From the NCBI GenBank assembly GCA_014529385.2, contig CM043956.1:58911120-58975119 (forward strand): a stretch of DNA of 64,000 bases. The letters are read 5' to 3'. Both the position numbers and the translations under genes were made by a program. Below are positions 1 through 9,300 of the stretch, piece by piece. Position 1 is the stretch's first letter, and each line of letters begins with the position of its first letter. Origin of the DNA: Adiantum capillus-veneris. Lineage: Eukaryota; Streptophyta; Polypodiopsida; Polypodiales; Pteridaceae. The notes beneath the pieces are model-generated. The model did no database searches and had not been told where the DNA came from. It worked only from the letters and a program-made list of their open reading frames with translations.

Positions 1-24
1 AGCTACTTTGCATTACAACCTTTC

Positions 25-717
25 ATGACTAAGGTAACCATTTGGCAATGCATTCAGTCAGTTTTGGTTTTCTTTATACAAGACTTCTCACCATGTGGTC
101 TTTCAATTTTGCAGAGTGATGTGCAAAACTACACATATGATTATTTGCAAAGATATCGGGCAAGTGTAATACAACACCTGCTCACTATGTCGACGAACCC
201 CAGAGAAGCTGAAGATAGCTACTTGGACGACCGCACAATCGATATGACAATACGTGACGAGCCACCACCACAAGCCCCTGCATCAGATACAGTGGAACCA
301 CAACGGCCCGAGGGGGTCATACCAGCCAAAGATGAAAGGGCCGAGGATGCAGAAAGGCCAAACGAGGCTATGCAAGGTGCTAGTGTACAAGCAGAGGGGC
401 TTATGGAGGAGACAATGAAAGAGGCAAGTAGGCCAGTGGAGGAGCCAAAAAAGCCCATGGAGGAAACCCTGGATGAGGCAAGGATGGATGAAGAAAGAAG
501 GCCTATGTATGAGGCAATCCGGCCAATGGAGGAGCCCCAAAAGGATATGGATGAGGCAATCCGGCCAACGGAGGGTGATGAAAAGACCTTGGAGGAAACC
601 CTGGATGAGGCAAAAAGAGCCATGGGGGAGACCCTTGATGAAGATGAGAACGATGACTACGACGACGAAGCAAAAGTAGAGGATAGCAACAACGACAACA
701 ACACTATAGAGACCTAG
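25..717 (+). CDS. Acidic, repeat-rich exon of an unidentified host gene, probably the N-terminal part of an FCP1-like gene
   Basis: The frame is open for 230 codons. A good acceptor (pyrimidine stretch then ttgcag) ends at 114, so the exon probably starts at 115 and the first 30 residues are likely translated intron. From about residue 60 the protein is very rich in Glu, Asp, Pro and Met. It is built from imperfect repeats of about 10-20 residues around EETLDEA, RPMEEP and DEAIRP, and ends in an Asp/Asn-rich tail before a TAG at 715-717. This looks disordered; no enzymatic motif is visible. Downstream, after an intron-like stretch, lies an FCP1-homology exon on the same strand. Joining them is an inference: no clear donor site precedes the stop, so this may instead be a terminal exon or a decayed gene. 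Confidence 0.4.
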   Translation: MTKVTIWQCIQSVLVFFIQDFSPCGLSILQSDVQNYTYDYLQRYRASVIQHLLTMSTNPREAEDSYLDDRTIDMTIRDEPPPQAPASDTVEPQRPEGVIPAKDERAEDAERPNEAMQGASVQAEGLMEETMKEASRPVEEPKKPMEETLDEARMDEERRPMYEAIRPMEEPQKDMDEAIRPTEGDEKTLEETLDEAKRAMGETLDEDENDDYDDEAKVEDSNNDNNTIET

Positions 718-787
718 TATGGACCCTTGCTACCTGTAGATACGGTTGTTCCGGTAATGTCTATTCAAGTATGGCAAAATATGTTAA

Positions 788-2125
788 CACTAGAATGGTA
801 ACAGGACACTTTTATGTCCTTGGACACTTTTGTGTCCTGTTAAGTGACCATTTTGCTTGAATTATTTGAAGAGTATGAAAATGAATTTATAGGTGCTATA
901 TATCCACAAAGTTGCCTTATGAGCTGAAAAAAAATTAGCATTTTTTTGGAGTATCGATCTCACCATTAACATTACTCTTGCACAACATTTTTGAACCTAA
1001 ACTGTGTGAAAAAACAGGTCCTATTTTTGGCTTTTTTTCAATTTTTGGCAACTATACCACTCTAAACTTTATGTTTGTGAGGTTTATATGGCTAGAGGTT
1101 AGGCCCTCATAGTTCTCAACATGTTTTGATGCTTGTAGGGAGAGCTAAGTGTTAAAATTGAAAGTTATGACCAATTTACAAGAATTGTATAATCCTGTTT
1201 TTTGGCCAAATTTAGCACTTTTATGATTTTTTTGGTGGCTTTCTTGATATCCAAATTCAATTTTGATTGTGTAAGTTTAATGTATAACATAAAGCTAATC
1301 TTCCTTGAGTTTTGGGGGACCTAATATGCTATATAGCATGGTATATGATGATGGTTGAGTTTTTTGATTGCTGAAGAATACGATACATTTTAGAGTAGCA
1401 AGTATAACTTTCTCAATATTGCTAGTTTCTTAGGCCAATTGTGTGTATTTTGTAGGTAGTAACCATATCTAATCATAGACTACAAACTTGGCTAGATATT
1501 GAGTAGTTTCTATGGGTTTCTAGAGGTCATAATGCTAAACCGAGTTTTTTCATGTTGGCTGTATTTAGCACTTTATCATTGCCCCCAAGGTTCCAATTCT
1601 AAGAGATCCATTATCCTTTTGACATGCTCCATGGCTCCTTTTGAATCCAAAGGCCCAAAGGGAACCAAGGAAACATGTATATAGTATCTGTATTGAGCGT
1701 GACTATAGAAACTTTGATGATAGGTCCGCAGAATGGAAAAAATGCAACTTTTTTGTACCTATTGTTTTTGCCCAAAAAACAATATGTGAGGTAAAAGCAA
1801 CCATATGTTTTGGTCACCAACCCATTGAAGTTAACGGGGCATTTTATCTCATGTCCTACAAAAATCCCCACTCTTATTTATATGCAATCAACCGTAAGAA
1901 ATTGCTGTTTTAGGCAAAATGCACTGGTCCATAAACTTTGGAGGCTTGTAGTGACCAAGTGATGAGAAAAATTACAAGTTTCTCATTTTTCCCATATGTA
2001 GTAGTTATTGAACTATAAGCTCATGAAAGTATCTTTCAAAATGAGTGGATCTACTATGGTTTTGGAATTTTTTTCCAAAACCCTGAAAGGACACTTTTAT
2101 GTCCTGTTAGGTTACCATTCTAGTG
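788..2125. mobile_element. 1.34 kb non-autonomous inverted-repeat DNA element, copy 1, flanked by TTAA
   Basis: The element begins CACTAGAATGGTAAC and ends in its reverse complement (GTTACCATTCTAGTG). TTAA flanks it directly at 784-787 and 2126-2129. Just inside each end are copies of GGACACTTTTATGTCC in alternating orientation. No transposase-like ORF is visible in its 1338 bp. An inverted, diverged copy of the same length (1339 bp) lies at 52311-53649, again between TTAA and TTAA. The TTAA target recalls piggyBac-type integration. The CACTA-like terminus recalls CACTA elements, but those make 3-bp duplications, which does not fit. This copy sits in the presumed intron before the FCP1-like exon. 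Confidence 0.85.
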
Positions 2126-2165
2126 TTAAGCTTTTAACTACTTATATGTACTTGTCAACTTTTAC

Positions 2166-2713
2166 AGAGGTTGATTATCTTGGACATCAATGGATTGCTG
2201 CTGATGCGCGTGCCTCTAGGTATAGCAGACACCTACGAGGATTTGCAAACATTTCGAATGGGTACTTGTCGAGTTGTGGTTCGTCCAGGAACAAAAGAAT
2301 TTATTCAGTTTCTTCTTCCGCGCTTTAGAGTTGCCGTATGGTCTTCAATGCAAAGGCAAAACTTGTTGCCACTAGTTACAATAGTTTGCGGTGTATCCGG
2401 TGCTGATACGACAGATTTTGCCTTTTTGTATGATCAGAGAAAATGCGTTACCGTCGAGGGCCACTACCACCCTAAAAAACCCAACTTACATCTTTTGTAC
2501 AAACCGTTCAGCCAAATCGATGTACCCTTTGATGCAAGTAATACACTACTGATGATAGTCCTGAAAAGGGAGATCTAAATCCACCAGGAACAACTATCTC
2601 ACCACCTCTTTTGAGGGCCATACCTTTGATTTTTACCTTGAAGACATTTTGATTCCATACTTACAGAAATTGTATCTCAGTCCATTGTTTATCTTGCCTT
2701 GAAGACTCGAAGG
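2166..2713 (+). pseudogene. FCP1/SCP-type (NLI-interacting factor-like) phosphatase domain, frameshifted
   Basis: An acceptor (acttttacag) ends at 2165. The following frame reads through the HAD/FCP1-homology core: LILDINGLLL at the catalytic loop, then RPGTKEFIQFLLPRF, VAVWSSMQRQN, and FLYDQRKCVTV with a PKKP segment. Plant members of this family commonly have LDINGLL where animal SCP phosphatases have DxDxT, so catalysis is doubtful even in intact relatives. The open frame ends at 2578. Around 2551-2560 a shift is needed to recover IDDSPEKGDLNPP, the expected next block. A second shift near 2625 recovers FDFYLEDILIPYLQ, the expected C-terminal helix. Two frameshifts within one domain indicate a decayed gene or fragment. 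Sequencing error is the alternative. Confidence 0.65.
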
Positions 2714-3798
2714 TCGAAGAAAAGAGAGAAGGGGTTGAAGAGGCCAAGAAGACCTTGATAAGATCTGGGAGCGGAGTTTAGGAGAAAAGTTTGTAACCAA
2801 TCAAGCGAGTCAAGGTTGAGTTGTCGGAAAGTTCACGGTGGGAACGACCTCCTAAGCAAAGAAAAGAAACCCATTTTCTACACCAAATCGGCCGTAGCTG
2901 CATCCGTACGAGGTCGCCCTGGGCTGTTGAGCATAATCTTTTCCTTCTACAGAGGCCGAAACGGCCCACTCAGGGCGCTACATCTCCGTCTTCACCTCGT
3001 CACGTCATTTTTGGTTGTCTGTTCACTGGTCGACAACCCTATTGTTGCATTCCTTCACACCTTTTGTAAAAAGATGAGGCTCAAGTTGAAAGACGGTGAC
3101 CGGCCGCCCAATTGCAATTAAAAAAAAAAAAACCTTGCTTAACCTCGATTCACCCCCTTCTGCTCAAGTTCACTACCAAGTGAGCTACACCCCCTGCCTC
3201 CACTTGACCGGTCTCCCAACTGAATCGGGCCTCCCCCATTCGGTCACAAGGGGCTATTATTTTCCAAGAAGCTCGACTTTCCCTTCTTACAAGTCACTGG
3301 TCGGCATTGGCATGGAGAGATCCCACAATTGCCAAAAAACATTTGCAACGAAAAATTGTCGGCTCTTTCACCTTACTTCCTTCTTAACACCAACTATCTC
3401 AATGGAGTTGCAAATTTATTTACCGAGAATCCGAACATTCTCATATAATAAAAAAAATTTCACTCATTTGAATAAACTGCGGCCTCCTCTTCTACAACTG
3501 ATATTGTTGTCTTCTTTCGGGAGGATAAGGGAGATCAGACGCCACGCAATTTGACTCGCCTCGTAGACGCACCATCGGACCACTTCCTTTTCTGGCAATT
3601 TCCTAGCGCATCGCCATTCCGGACTGGAGGCCACCACAATTTTTCAGCTAAGTACATTACATTTCTGTTATTTATTTTACTCTTTTATTCTGCATACTGT
3701 ATCTGTAAATATCACCAAATAGCCCTTTTTAAGCATTATCATTAAAAACAAAAATAAAAAAATAAAAAAAGAGAGAAAAACATAAAAAGCACGCAATC
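2714..3798. other. Gene-poor stretch between the FCP1-like pseudogene and element A
   Basis: No convincing gene. The frames here are short and have no recognisable domain. A run of 14 A at 3120-3133 follows a moderately GC-rich segment (about 2860-3110). It could mark an old retroposed 3' end, but no target-site duplication was found. The last 150 bases before 3799 resemble the corresponding part of element D (from about 43740) and are element A leader sequence. The expected 5' LTR of A, which should begin TGTTACAAG, is not recognisable here. Confidence 0.5.
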
Positions 3799-4808
3799 AT
3801 GACACACCTTCCTCAGTCACCTACGATTGCGGAACAACTTCAAAATCTACAACAGTCCCTCACATATGAATTTGCATGCAAAGGCAAGAACTTGAAGAAA
3901 AATTATTGCATTCTACACGCACCGAATCTGCACCGGCACCCAAGAAAAATAAAATTAGCAGAAAAGCCTTCACTTCCAAAGATTTTGATGGCACTAAAGA
4001 TGCTAACACAGTTCTAGCATGGGTTAGTCAACTAGATGACTATTTTCATGATGAAGACTTCCTCGAGCGTGAAATGGTAAAATGTGCATCAAATCATCTC
4101 ACTAGCAGCGCTGCATTGTGGTGGAACGCCACCAAACAGCATGGGAAAAGACCACGTACATGGCATGCATTTAAAAAAGTGTTTTTGCCCCAATTTTTGC
4201 CCACACAGTACAAAGCTAAAGCACGACGTCAGTGGGATTTAATTTGACAAGGTCGAAATGAAGATATACAGGGTTACAATGATCGTTTTTGGAATTGTTT
4301 AATTCAATTGCAAGCTATTGAACATGTTAGTCGTAGGAAATTGAAGCGTATGTACATATCAGGCTTGGCACTACAAATTGGTGCTGAGGTAGATATGATC
4401 GAACCAGATTCTCTGTCAAAGGCTATTAATTTGGCTCTCAATGCAGAAAAGAAGAAAGGTGGACAACCCTCTCACACTGATCAACCTGTTAACACTAATC
4501 GTAACAAGAGACCTCCTTTCTCTACTAACTTTGACAGAAACAAACACCAAAGCCGTACTTTTTTCAAGAGACGTAGATTTGACAATTCACCTACAACTGC
4601 TCAACCTCATACAAGCAACAACAGCACGCAGCAACGAGGCAACCAAAATTCTTTCAACCAACATCCTCCTCAAAATTCTAATGGTAACAAAAAGGTGAAG
4701 TGTTTTAAATGCTTTCAGTATGGTCACTATGCAGATAAGTGCCCAAATGGTCCTGCTAATGGAAATGGTCAATCCAATGGCCATTCCAATGGAGTCAACA
4801 GAAATTAA
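3799..4808 (+). pseudogene. gag: Element A gag (capsid and zinc knuckle), broken by a frameshift and a stop
   Basis: Gag packages element RNA and forms the particle. The start at ATG 3799 is supported by the matching MTHL/MAHL start in element D. After about 24 codons the frame shifts and resumes at 3876. A capsid-like segment follows (LAWVSQLDDYF, ALWWNA, PQFLPTQYKAKARRQWDLI). An in-frame TGA at 4246-4248 replaces the CGC present in D. The second half (4308-4808) ends with a CX2CX4HX4C knuckle (CFKCFQYGHYADKC, 4701-4742) and an Asn/Gly/Ser-rich tail closed by TAA. In D this position reads through, so gag and pol were originally one ORF. Confidence 0.8.
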
Positions 4809-4889
4809 AAACAAAAACCCTTCAACAACAACCGCCCCAACGGAGCTACTCTTAACCTCATCAAAGATGCTACTCCCGACGACAATGAA

Positions 4890-6080
4890 GTGGAAGCTAA
4901 CTACGGTGAGGGATATGATCTTGATTATGATAACGATGACAACCCCTCCTCAGGTACTCTTATATCTCCTCACACCTTGTTTAAAGTGCAAGGCACTGTT
5001 AAGGGTGAAAGTGTCACCATTTCGTTAGATGATGGTAGTAGCCATGATTTCATTTCCACATGTTTGGCACAACAACTATCTCTCTTTGAAATCTCATCAC
5101 CTCACAAGGTCAAAACTGTTTTTAATAATCAACATTTTAATTGTAAAACCCAAGTCACTGTTGAAGTTTGCATTGGTGAATTTACACAAGCACGTACATT
5201 TGTGGTAGCACCATTGCATGGTCTTGACATGATTTTGGGAATGTCATTTTGTCATGAATTTGACCCGTTGATTAATTATAAAACACGTACAATGTCTCTC
5301 ATTCATAATAATAAAAATTTCTCCATCCAAGCAACACTAGCACATCAAAACTTTCAGCTCCTCTCTCACACTCAAGCCAAAAGAGCAATTCGAAAACAGG
5401 GGAAAACATATCTAGTATTGGTAAATCAAATTTTTGCTGAAACTGAAACTTCACGTAACTCCACACATGATGAATTTCTCTCACAATTTAACGATTGTTT
5501 CATGCATGATCTACCACCTGGAATTCCACCATCACGCCTAGAAGACCACAAAATTGATATTATACCAGGTAGTGAACCTCCTTGTAGAGCACCTTATCGT
5601 GTCAATCCAACCGCACACAGGGAAATACAAACTCAAATCACTGATTTACTTGACCGAGGCCTAATCCGACCTAGTAGTTCACCATACGGAGCTCCAATAC
5701 TTCTTGTCAAGAAGAAAAATGGAACCTTGTGTATGTGTATCGACTACAGGGCTTTAAACAAGATCACCATTAAGAATAGGTTTCCTATTGCTAGAGTGGA
5801 TGATCTATTAGAGAAACTGAAAGGGGCAAACATCTTTAGCAAAATTGACCTTAAATCAGGGTATCATCAAGTCAAAATGTTTGAACATGATGTCTACAAA
5901 ACTGCTTTTAGAACACAAACTGGACACTATGAATTCCTTGTCATGCCCTTTGGTTTGACAAATGCACCAGCCACCTTCATACGCATGATGAATAGAATTT
6001 TCATTGACCATCAAGATTTTGTGATTGTATTTTTTTATGACATTCTGGTATTCAGTAAATCTGAAGAAGAGCATAAATAG
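4890..6080 (+). CDS. pol: Element A pol: aspartic protease and reverse transcriptase (N-terminal and palm)
   Basis: Protease occupies about residues 35-150, with the chromovirus-type active site DDGSSHDF and the later segment [10 protein letters not shown]. The linker leads to RT from about residue 220. RT motifs in order are [56 protein letters not shown] and [12 protein letters not shown]. The catalytic motif reads FFYDIL where family members have FxDDIL, so the first of the two metal-binding aspartates is Tyr. The frame ends in a TAG at 6079-6081 where element D encodes Glu (HKEH). RT is therefore inactive on two counts. The protein upstream of 4890 is the same frame after the gag stop. 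Confidence 0.85.
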   Translation: MEANYGEGYDLDYDNDDNPSSGTLISPHTLFKVQGTVKGESVTISLDDGSSHDFISTCLAQQLSLFEISSPHKVKTVFNNQHFNCKTQVTVEVCIGEFTQARTFVVAPLHGLDMILGMSFCHEFDPLINYKTRTMSLIHNNKNFSIQATLAHQNFQLLSHTQAKRAIRKQGKTYLVLVNQIFAETETSRNSTHDEFLSQFNDCFMHDLPPGIPPSRLEDHKIDIIPGSEPPCRAPYRVNPTAHREIQTQITDLLDRGLIRPSSSPYGAPILLVKKKNGTLCMCIDYRALNKITIKNRFPIARVDDLLEKLKGANIFSKIDLKSGYHQVKMFEHDVYKTAFRTQTGHYEFLVMPFGLTNAPATFIRMMNRIFIDHQDFVIVFFYDILVFSKSEEEHK

Positions 6081-6101
6081 CATTTAACACGTATATTTGA
6101 T

Positions 6102-6868
6102 TTGCTTGCACAAAATCAATTGTATTTGAATCCTGAAAAGAGTTCATTTTTCCAATCTGAAATTGAATATTTGGGACACATTTTATCGAGTAAGGGAATA
6201 CATGTTGATCCAAAGAAAATTGAAGCCATTGAATCATGGCCTAGACCCAAAAACTTGCATGAGCTACGTTCTTTTATTGGTCTTTGTAGCTATTACAGGA
6301 AATTTGTTCTTAATTTTGCTTACAAGTCACGTTATTTGACTCTCCTGTTGAATAAAAACACACCTTATGAATGGACTGATTTGCAAGAAAGCTCATTTAA
6401 TGCACTTAAACATGCTTGACTAATGCACTTGTATTGCAATTGCCTGATTTTGAAAGACCATTCTTTGTAGTAGTTACTGATGCTAGTGGAAAAGGTATCG
6501 GTGCAGTCCTTATGCAAGATAACCATCCAATTGCTTTTGAAAGCCGTAAATTCAAACCTTCTGAATCAAAGTTCAGTACTTATGATAAAGAGTTGACTAC
6601 TGTGGTACATGCATTGAAAATTTGGAAACACTATGTAATGGGTACTGATTTGATCATTAAAACTGATCAACAAAGTATCAAATATTTACTTTCTCAGCCC
6701 TTAATAGATGATAGACATATTAAGTGGGCCGCTTTTATTCAAAGTTTTCAACCCAACATTCAATACCAACCTAGTAAAGAAAACGTTGTAGCTGACGCTT
6801 TGAGTAGAAGACCCTCACTTAATCATATATCAACCATTACGGGAACCTCATTTGACACTATGCCCTGA
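6102..6868 (+). pseudogene. Element A RT thumb and RNase H, with one frameshift
   Basis: The segment 6102-6419 continues RT (LAQNQLYLNPEKSSFF, IEYLGHILSSKGI, FIGLCSYYRKF). A one-base loss at about 6416 relative to element D moves the frame. 6416-6868 then encodes RNase H with VVTDASGKGIGAVLMQ, ESRKFKPSESKFSTYDKEL, TDQQSIKYLLSQ and the end motif VVADALSRRP. The frame stops at 6866, where the integrase frame begins by overlapping. All RNase H acidic positions I can identify look conserved. Confidence 0.8.
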
Positions 6869-8294
6869 CACTTATGCACATGATGATGACTTCAAAACGA
6901 CATGGTTGCATATGCTTGATAATTTTGTGCACACATTTCTAAAATACACTATTCAAGAAAATTTCCTTTATTTCAAACAAAAATTGTGTGTGACTAAACC
7001 TTTTTGTACATTAATTATTGAAGAATTGCACAAACCACCCTATGCTGGACATAGAGGATTTGCTGCAACTTTTCAAAATTTATGTCGTGATTTCTATTGG
7101 GCTACTATGAGAATTGATGTTAAAGAGTATGTCTCAACTTGTTTAATTTGTCAAAAGATCAAAGCCGCTACAGGTAAGAAATTGGGACTTTTACACCCTC
7201 TCCCCATTCCTGAAAGACCTTGGGAACACATTTCAATGGATTTTGTTACTGGTTTCCCACTCACAGTGCACAAACATGACATGATTTGGACTATTATTGA
7301 CCATTTTTCTAAACAAGCGTATTTCATTCCTTGTAAGAAAACACTCATGGCACATCAAGCTGCACTTTTGTTTCTTAAGACTGTTTTCCCACATCATGGT
7401 TTGCCTAAAGTGATTATTTCTTATCGAGATTCAAAATTTTGTAGTTCTTTTTGGACTACTGTGTTTGAAAATCTTGGCACTACACTTGACTTCACTTCTG
7501 CATTTCATCCTGAATCTAATGGTCAAACCGAAGTCACCAACCGCACTATTATTGACTTGTTAAAGGCTTATGTTTCTTCTCAGCCTAAGAAATGGGATGA
7601 TTACCTGCATATTCTACAATTTGCATACAACAACACCACTCACACTGCCATGGGTAAATCTCCATTTGAAGTTGTATATGGTCACTCTCTTCCTACTCCT
7701 GCTTCACGTCTTTCTAATGTTGTGCCTGTCGCTAATGATTTCACTACTGACTTTCATGATATTTATGCAAGTGTGCATTCTGCCATTAAACACTCACAAG
7801 AACTTTACACCAAGCATGCTAACAAACACCGCAAGGCACACCAATTCAAAGAAGGTGATCATGTTTTACTTCTCATCAAAAAACAAAGGATCAAAAGTGT
7901 TGATATCAATGTCTTTGTTAAGCTTGCTCCTGGTTTTTATGGACCTTTTAAAGTTTTAGCTATCATTGATGATGTTTCTTTTTATTTAGACTTACCTTCA
8001 CATTGGCACATTCACAATGCCTTTCACATTAGTCTTTTACGCCCATTCACAGGACCCCTACCTACACACCACATTTATGAAGATCCACCTTCACTTGTAG
8101 ACCAAGAAGAGAAACTCATCCTTGACAAAATAGTTGATCACGAGACCACCACTACACGCACTGGCATGGTTTATAACCATTACCTTTTGACTTTCAAGGG
8201 CCACCCTAGAGAGGATGCCAAATGGATGCCTAAAAAGTTTTTTTGCAACTTCCTCGACCTTCTCCACAGTTTCCATCACTCACGGACCAGTTGA
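6852..8294 (+). CDS. Element A integrase with C-terminal chromodomain
   Basis: The zinc-binding HHCC module is present (H near KPPYAGHRG, then CLICQK). It is followed by the catalytic core: first Asp in SMDFVTGFP, second in the YRDSKFCSSF block, Glu in NGQTEVTNRT. The GPY/F-type C-terminal segment reads VKLAPGFYGPFKV. The last 60 residues form a chromodomain-like fold (IVDHETTTTRTG, YLLTFKGHPREDAKWMP), which in chromoviruses directs insertion to particular chromatin. The 480-codon frame is the best-preserved part of element A. The start is arbitrary because the protein was released from a polyprotein. Confidence 0.88.
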   Translation: MTLCPDTYAHDDDFKTTWLHMLDNFVHTFLKYTIQENFLYFKQKLCVTKPFCTLIIEELHKPPYAGHRGFAATFQNLCRDFYWATMRIDVKEYVSTCLICQKIKAATGKKLGLLHPLPIPERPWEHISMDFVTGFPLTVHKHDMIWTIIDHFSKQAYFIPCKKTLMAHQAALLFLKTVFPHHGLPKVIISYRDSKFCSSFWTTVFENLGTTLDFTSAFHPESNGQTEVTNRTIIDLLKAYVSSQPKKWDDYLHILQFAYNNTTHTAMGKSPFEVVYGHSLPTPASRLSNVVPVANDFTTDFHDIYASVHSAIKHSQELYTKHANKHRKAHQFKEGDHVLLLIKKQRIKSVDINVFVKLAPGFYGPFKVLAIIDDVSFYLDLPSHWHIHNAFHISLLRPFTGPLPTHHIYEDPPSLVDQEEKLILDKIVDHETTTTRTGMVYNHYLLTFKGHPREDAKWMPKKFFCNFLDLLHSFHHSRTS

Positions 8295-8842
8295 TTTCTC
8301 TATTGAGAAACTGAGGACAGCTGCTATCCCTGGTGGGAGGGATGTTACAAGACTGGGCACCCTCCTGTTATAGTGGTTAGCTATAATTGGGATAGCTGGC
8401 GTAATGTTTAATTATGTGCTGTCTATTTATTTTCTAATCGAGTTGATGATGATGATTTTGTAGAGTGGAATGTAGGGATTTGATGAAGAGGCGTCGGCAA
8501 TTACTCTTGGCCATTTTATATTTGCACAGTATTTTAGAATCTCATTTCAATTAGTCACTATGGCTCTATAAATATTTGTAGTGGGAACTCCCCTTATGGG
8601 TCATGTAAGAACTAATGAGCTTCACTCATTTACAAAAGTGAAGTGGTTGGCACCTTAAACTAAAAAATAATATATTAAATACCAACTCCACAAGAGAGGT
8701 GCCGTGGAGTTTGGGGCTACATTTAGGCCTTTCTCTTGCAGATTCTCTTCTCTACTCTCTTATGCTATGTTCTGTTTGTTGTGTACTCTCTAATCTAGCC
8801 ATCTCTTACACTCTCTTACAAGCATGTCTATGTCAATTCTAT

Positions 8843-8844
<2 letters not shown>

Positions 8845-8877
<33 letters not shown>
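8845..8877. repeat. (TG)n microsatellite inside element A 3' LTR
   Basis: About 16 perfect TG units follow the TATA-like box by roughly 280 bases. Confidence 0.95.
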
Positions 8878-8878
<1 letters not shown>

Positions 8879-9170
8879 ATAGTCTAGGTGTGTGTGTGCG
8901 TGTGCTTGGAAATTGAGAAAAGAGAGGGACAGGTTGATGGTGATGTTTTGGAGCATGTGTTGAATAGCTTAAGCAGTCGATCTCCCCCTCTATCAGTTCT
9001 CAGGGATGACAACTAGGGAAAACCTCAATGCTTGTATATCACTGTCCATCACTTCCTCTAGGTTTACCTGGAGAAAACACTTTTTTGTAGAAACTCATAG
9101 TCGAGGAGTGTTGTCTTCGGCTGTGTAGAGGTATCTTGGGAGTAGTCGCACTTGTCGAGAACCTTTTAGG

Positions 9171-9268
9171 CATAGATTGAGTTGTTTTCAGTGGTTGATG
9201 AGTTAGAATACACTCAAGTCATAGATTGAGTTGTTTTCAGTGGTTCATGAGTTAGAATACACTCAAGT
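9171..9268. repeat. 49-bp tandem duplication, two copies
   Basis: Two nearly identical 49-base units start at 9171 and 9220 with catagattgagttgttttc. They lie near the presumed right end of the element A LTR. Confidence 0.9.
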
Positions 9269-9300
9269 CATAAAAGTGAACCAATAAAAAAATCAATGTT

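Larger units (their letters stand above)
3799..9300 (+). mobile_element. Element A: degenerate Ty3/gypsy chromovirus with 3' LTR, 5' LTR not found
   Basis: The order gag, protease, RT, RNase H, integrase, chromodomain, polypurine tract, LTR is that of a chromovirus. Element D (43869-45734 and 63095-64000) is a sister copy. Comparing the two shows which lesions are private to A: a frameshift at about 3875, TGA at 4246, TAA at 4806, TAG at 6079, a 1-base loss near 6416 and TGA at 6866. The right boundary of the 3' LTR is uncertain because no second LTR is available for comparison, so 9300 is approximate. Confidence 0.85.
8343..9300 (+). repeat. Element A 3' LTR, right edge approximate
   Basis: A purine tract (ggtgggaggga, 8332-8342) immediately precedes TGTTACAAGACTGGG, the expected start of an LTR. 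A TATA-like ctataaatat lies at about 8565-8575 within it. The LTR carries a TG microsatellite (8845-8877). The right end is not defined, since no partner LTR is in the window. Confidence 0.65.

Noticed and set aside
219-623. Minus-strand Ser-rich frames opposite the acidic exon
   Set aside because: Mirror frames of the repeated acidic coding sequence.
788-2125. Classification as a CACTA (En/Spm) element because the end reads CACTAG
   Set aside because: CACTA elements make 3-bp duplications. Both copies here are flanked by TTAA, and TAA to the left does not equal TTA to the right.
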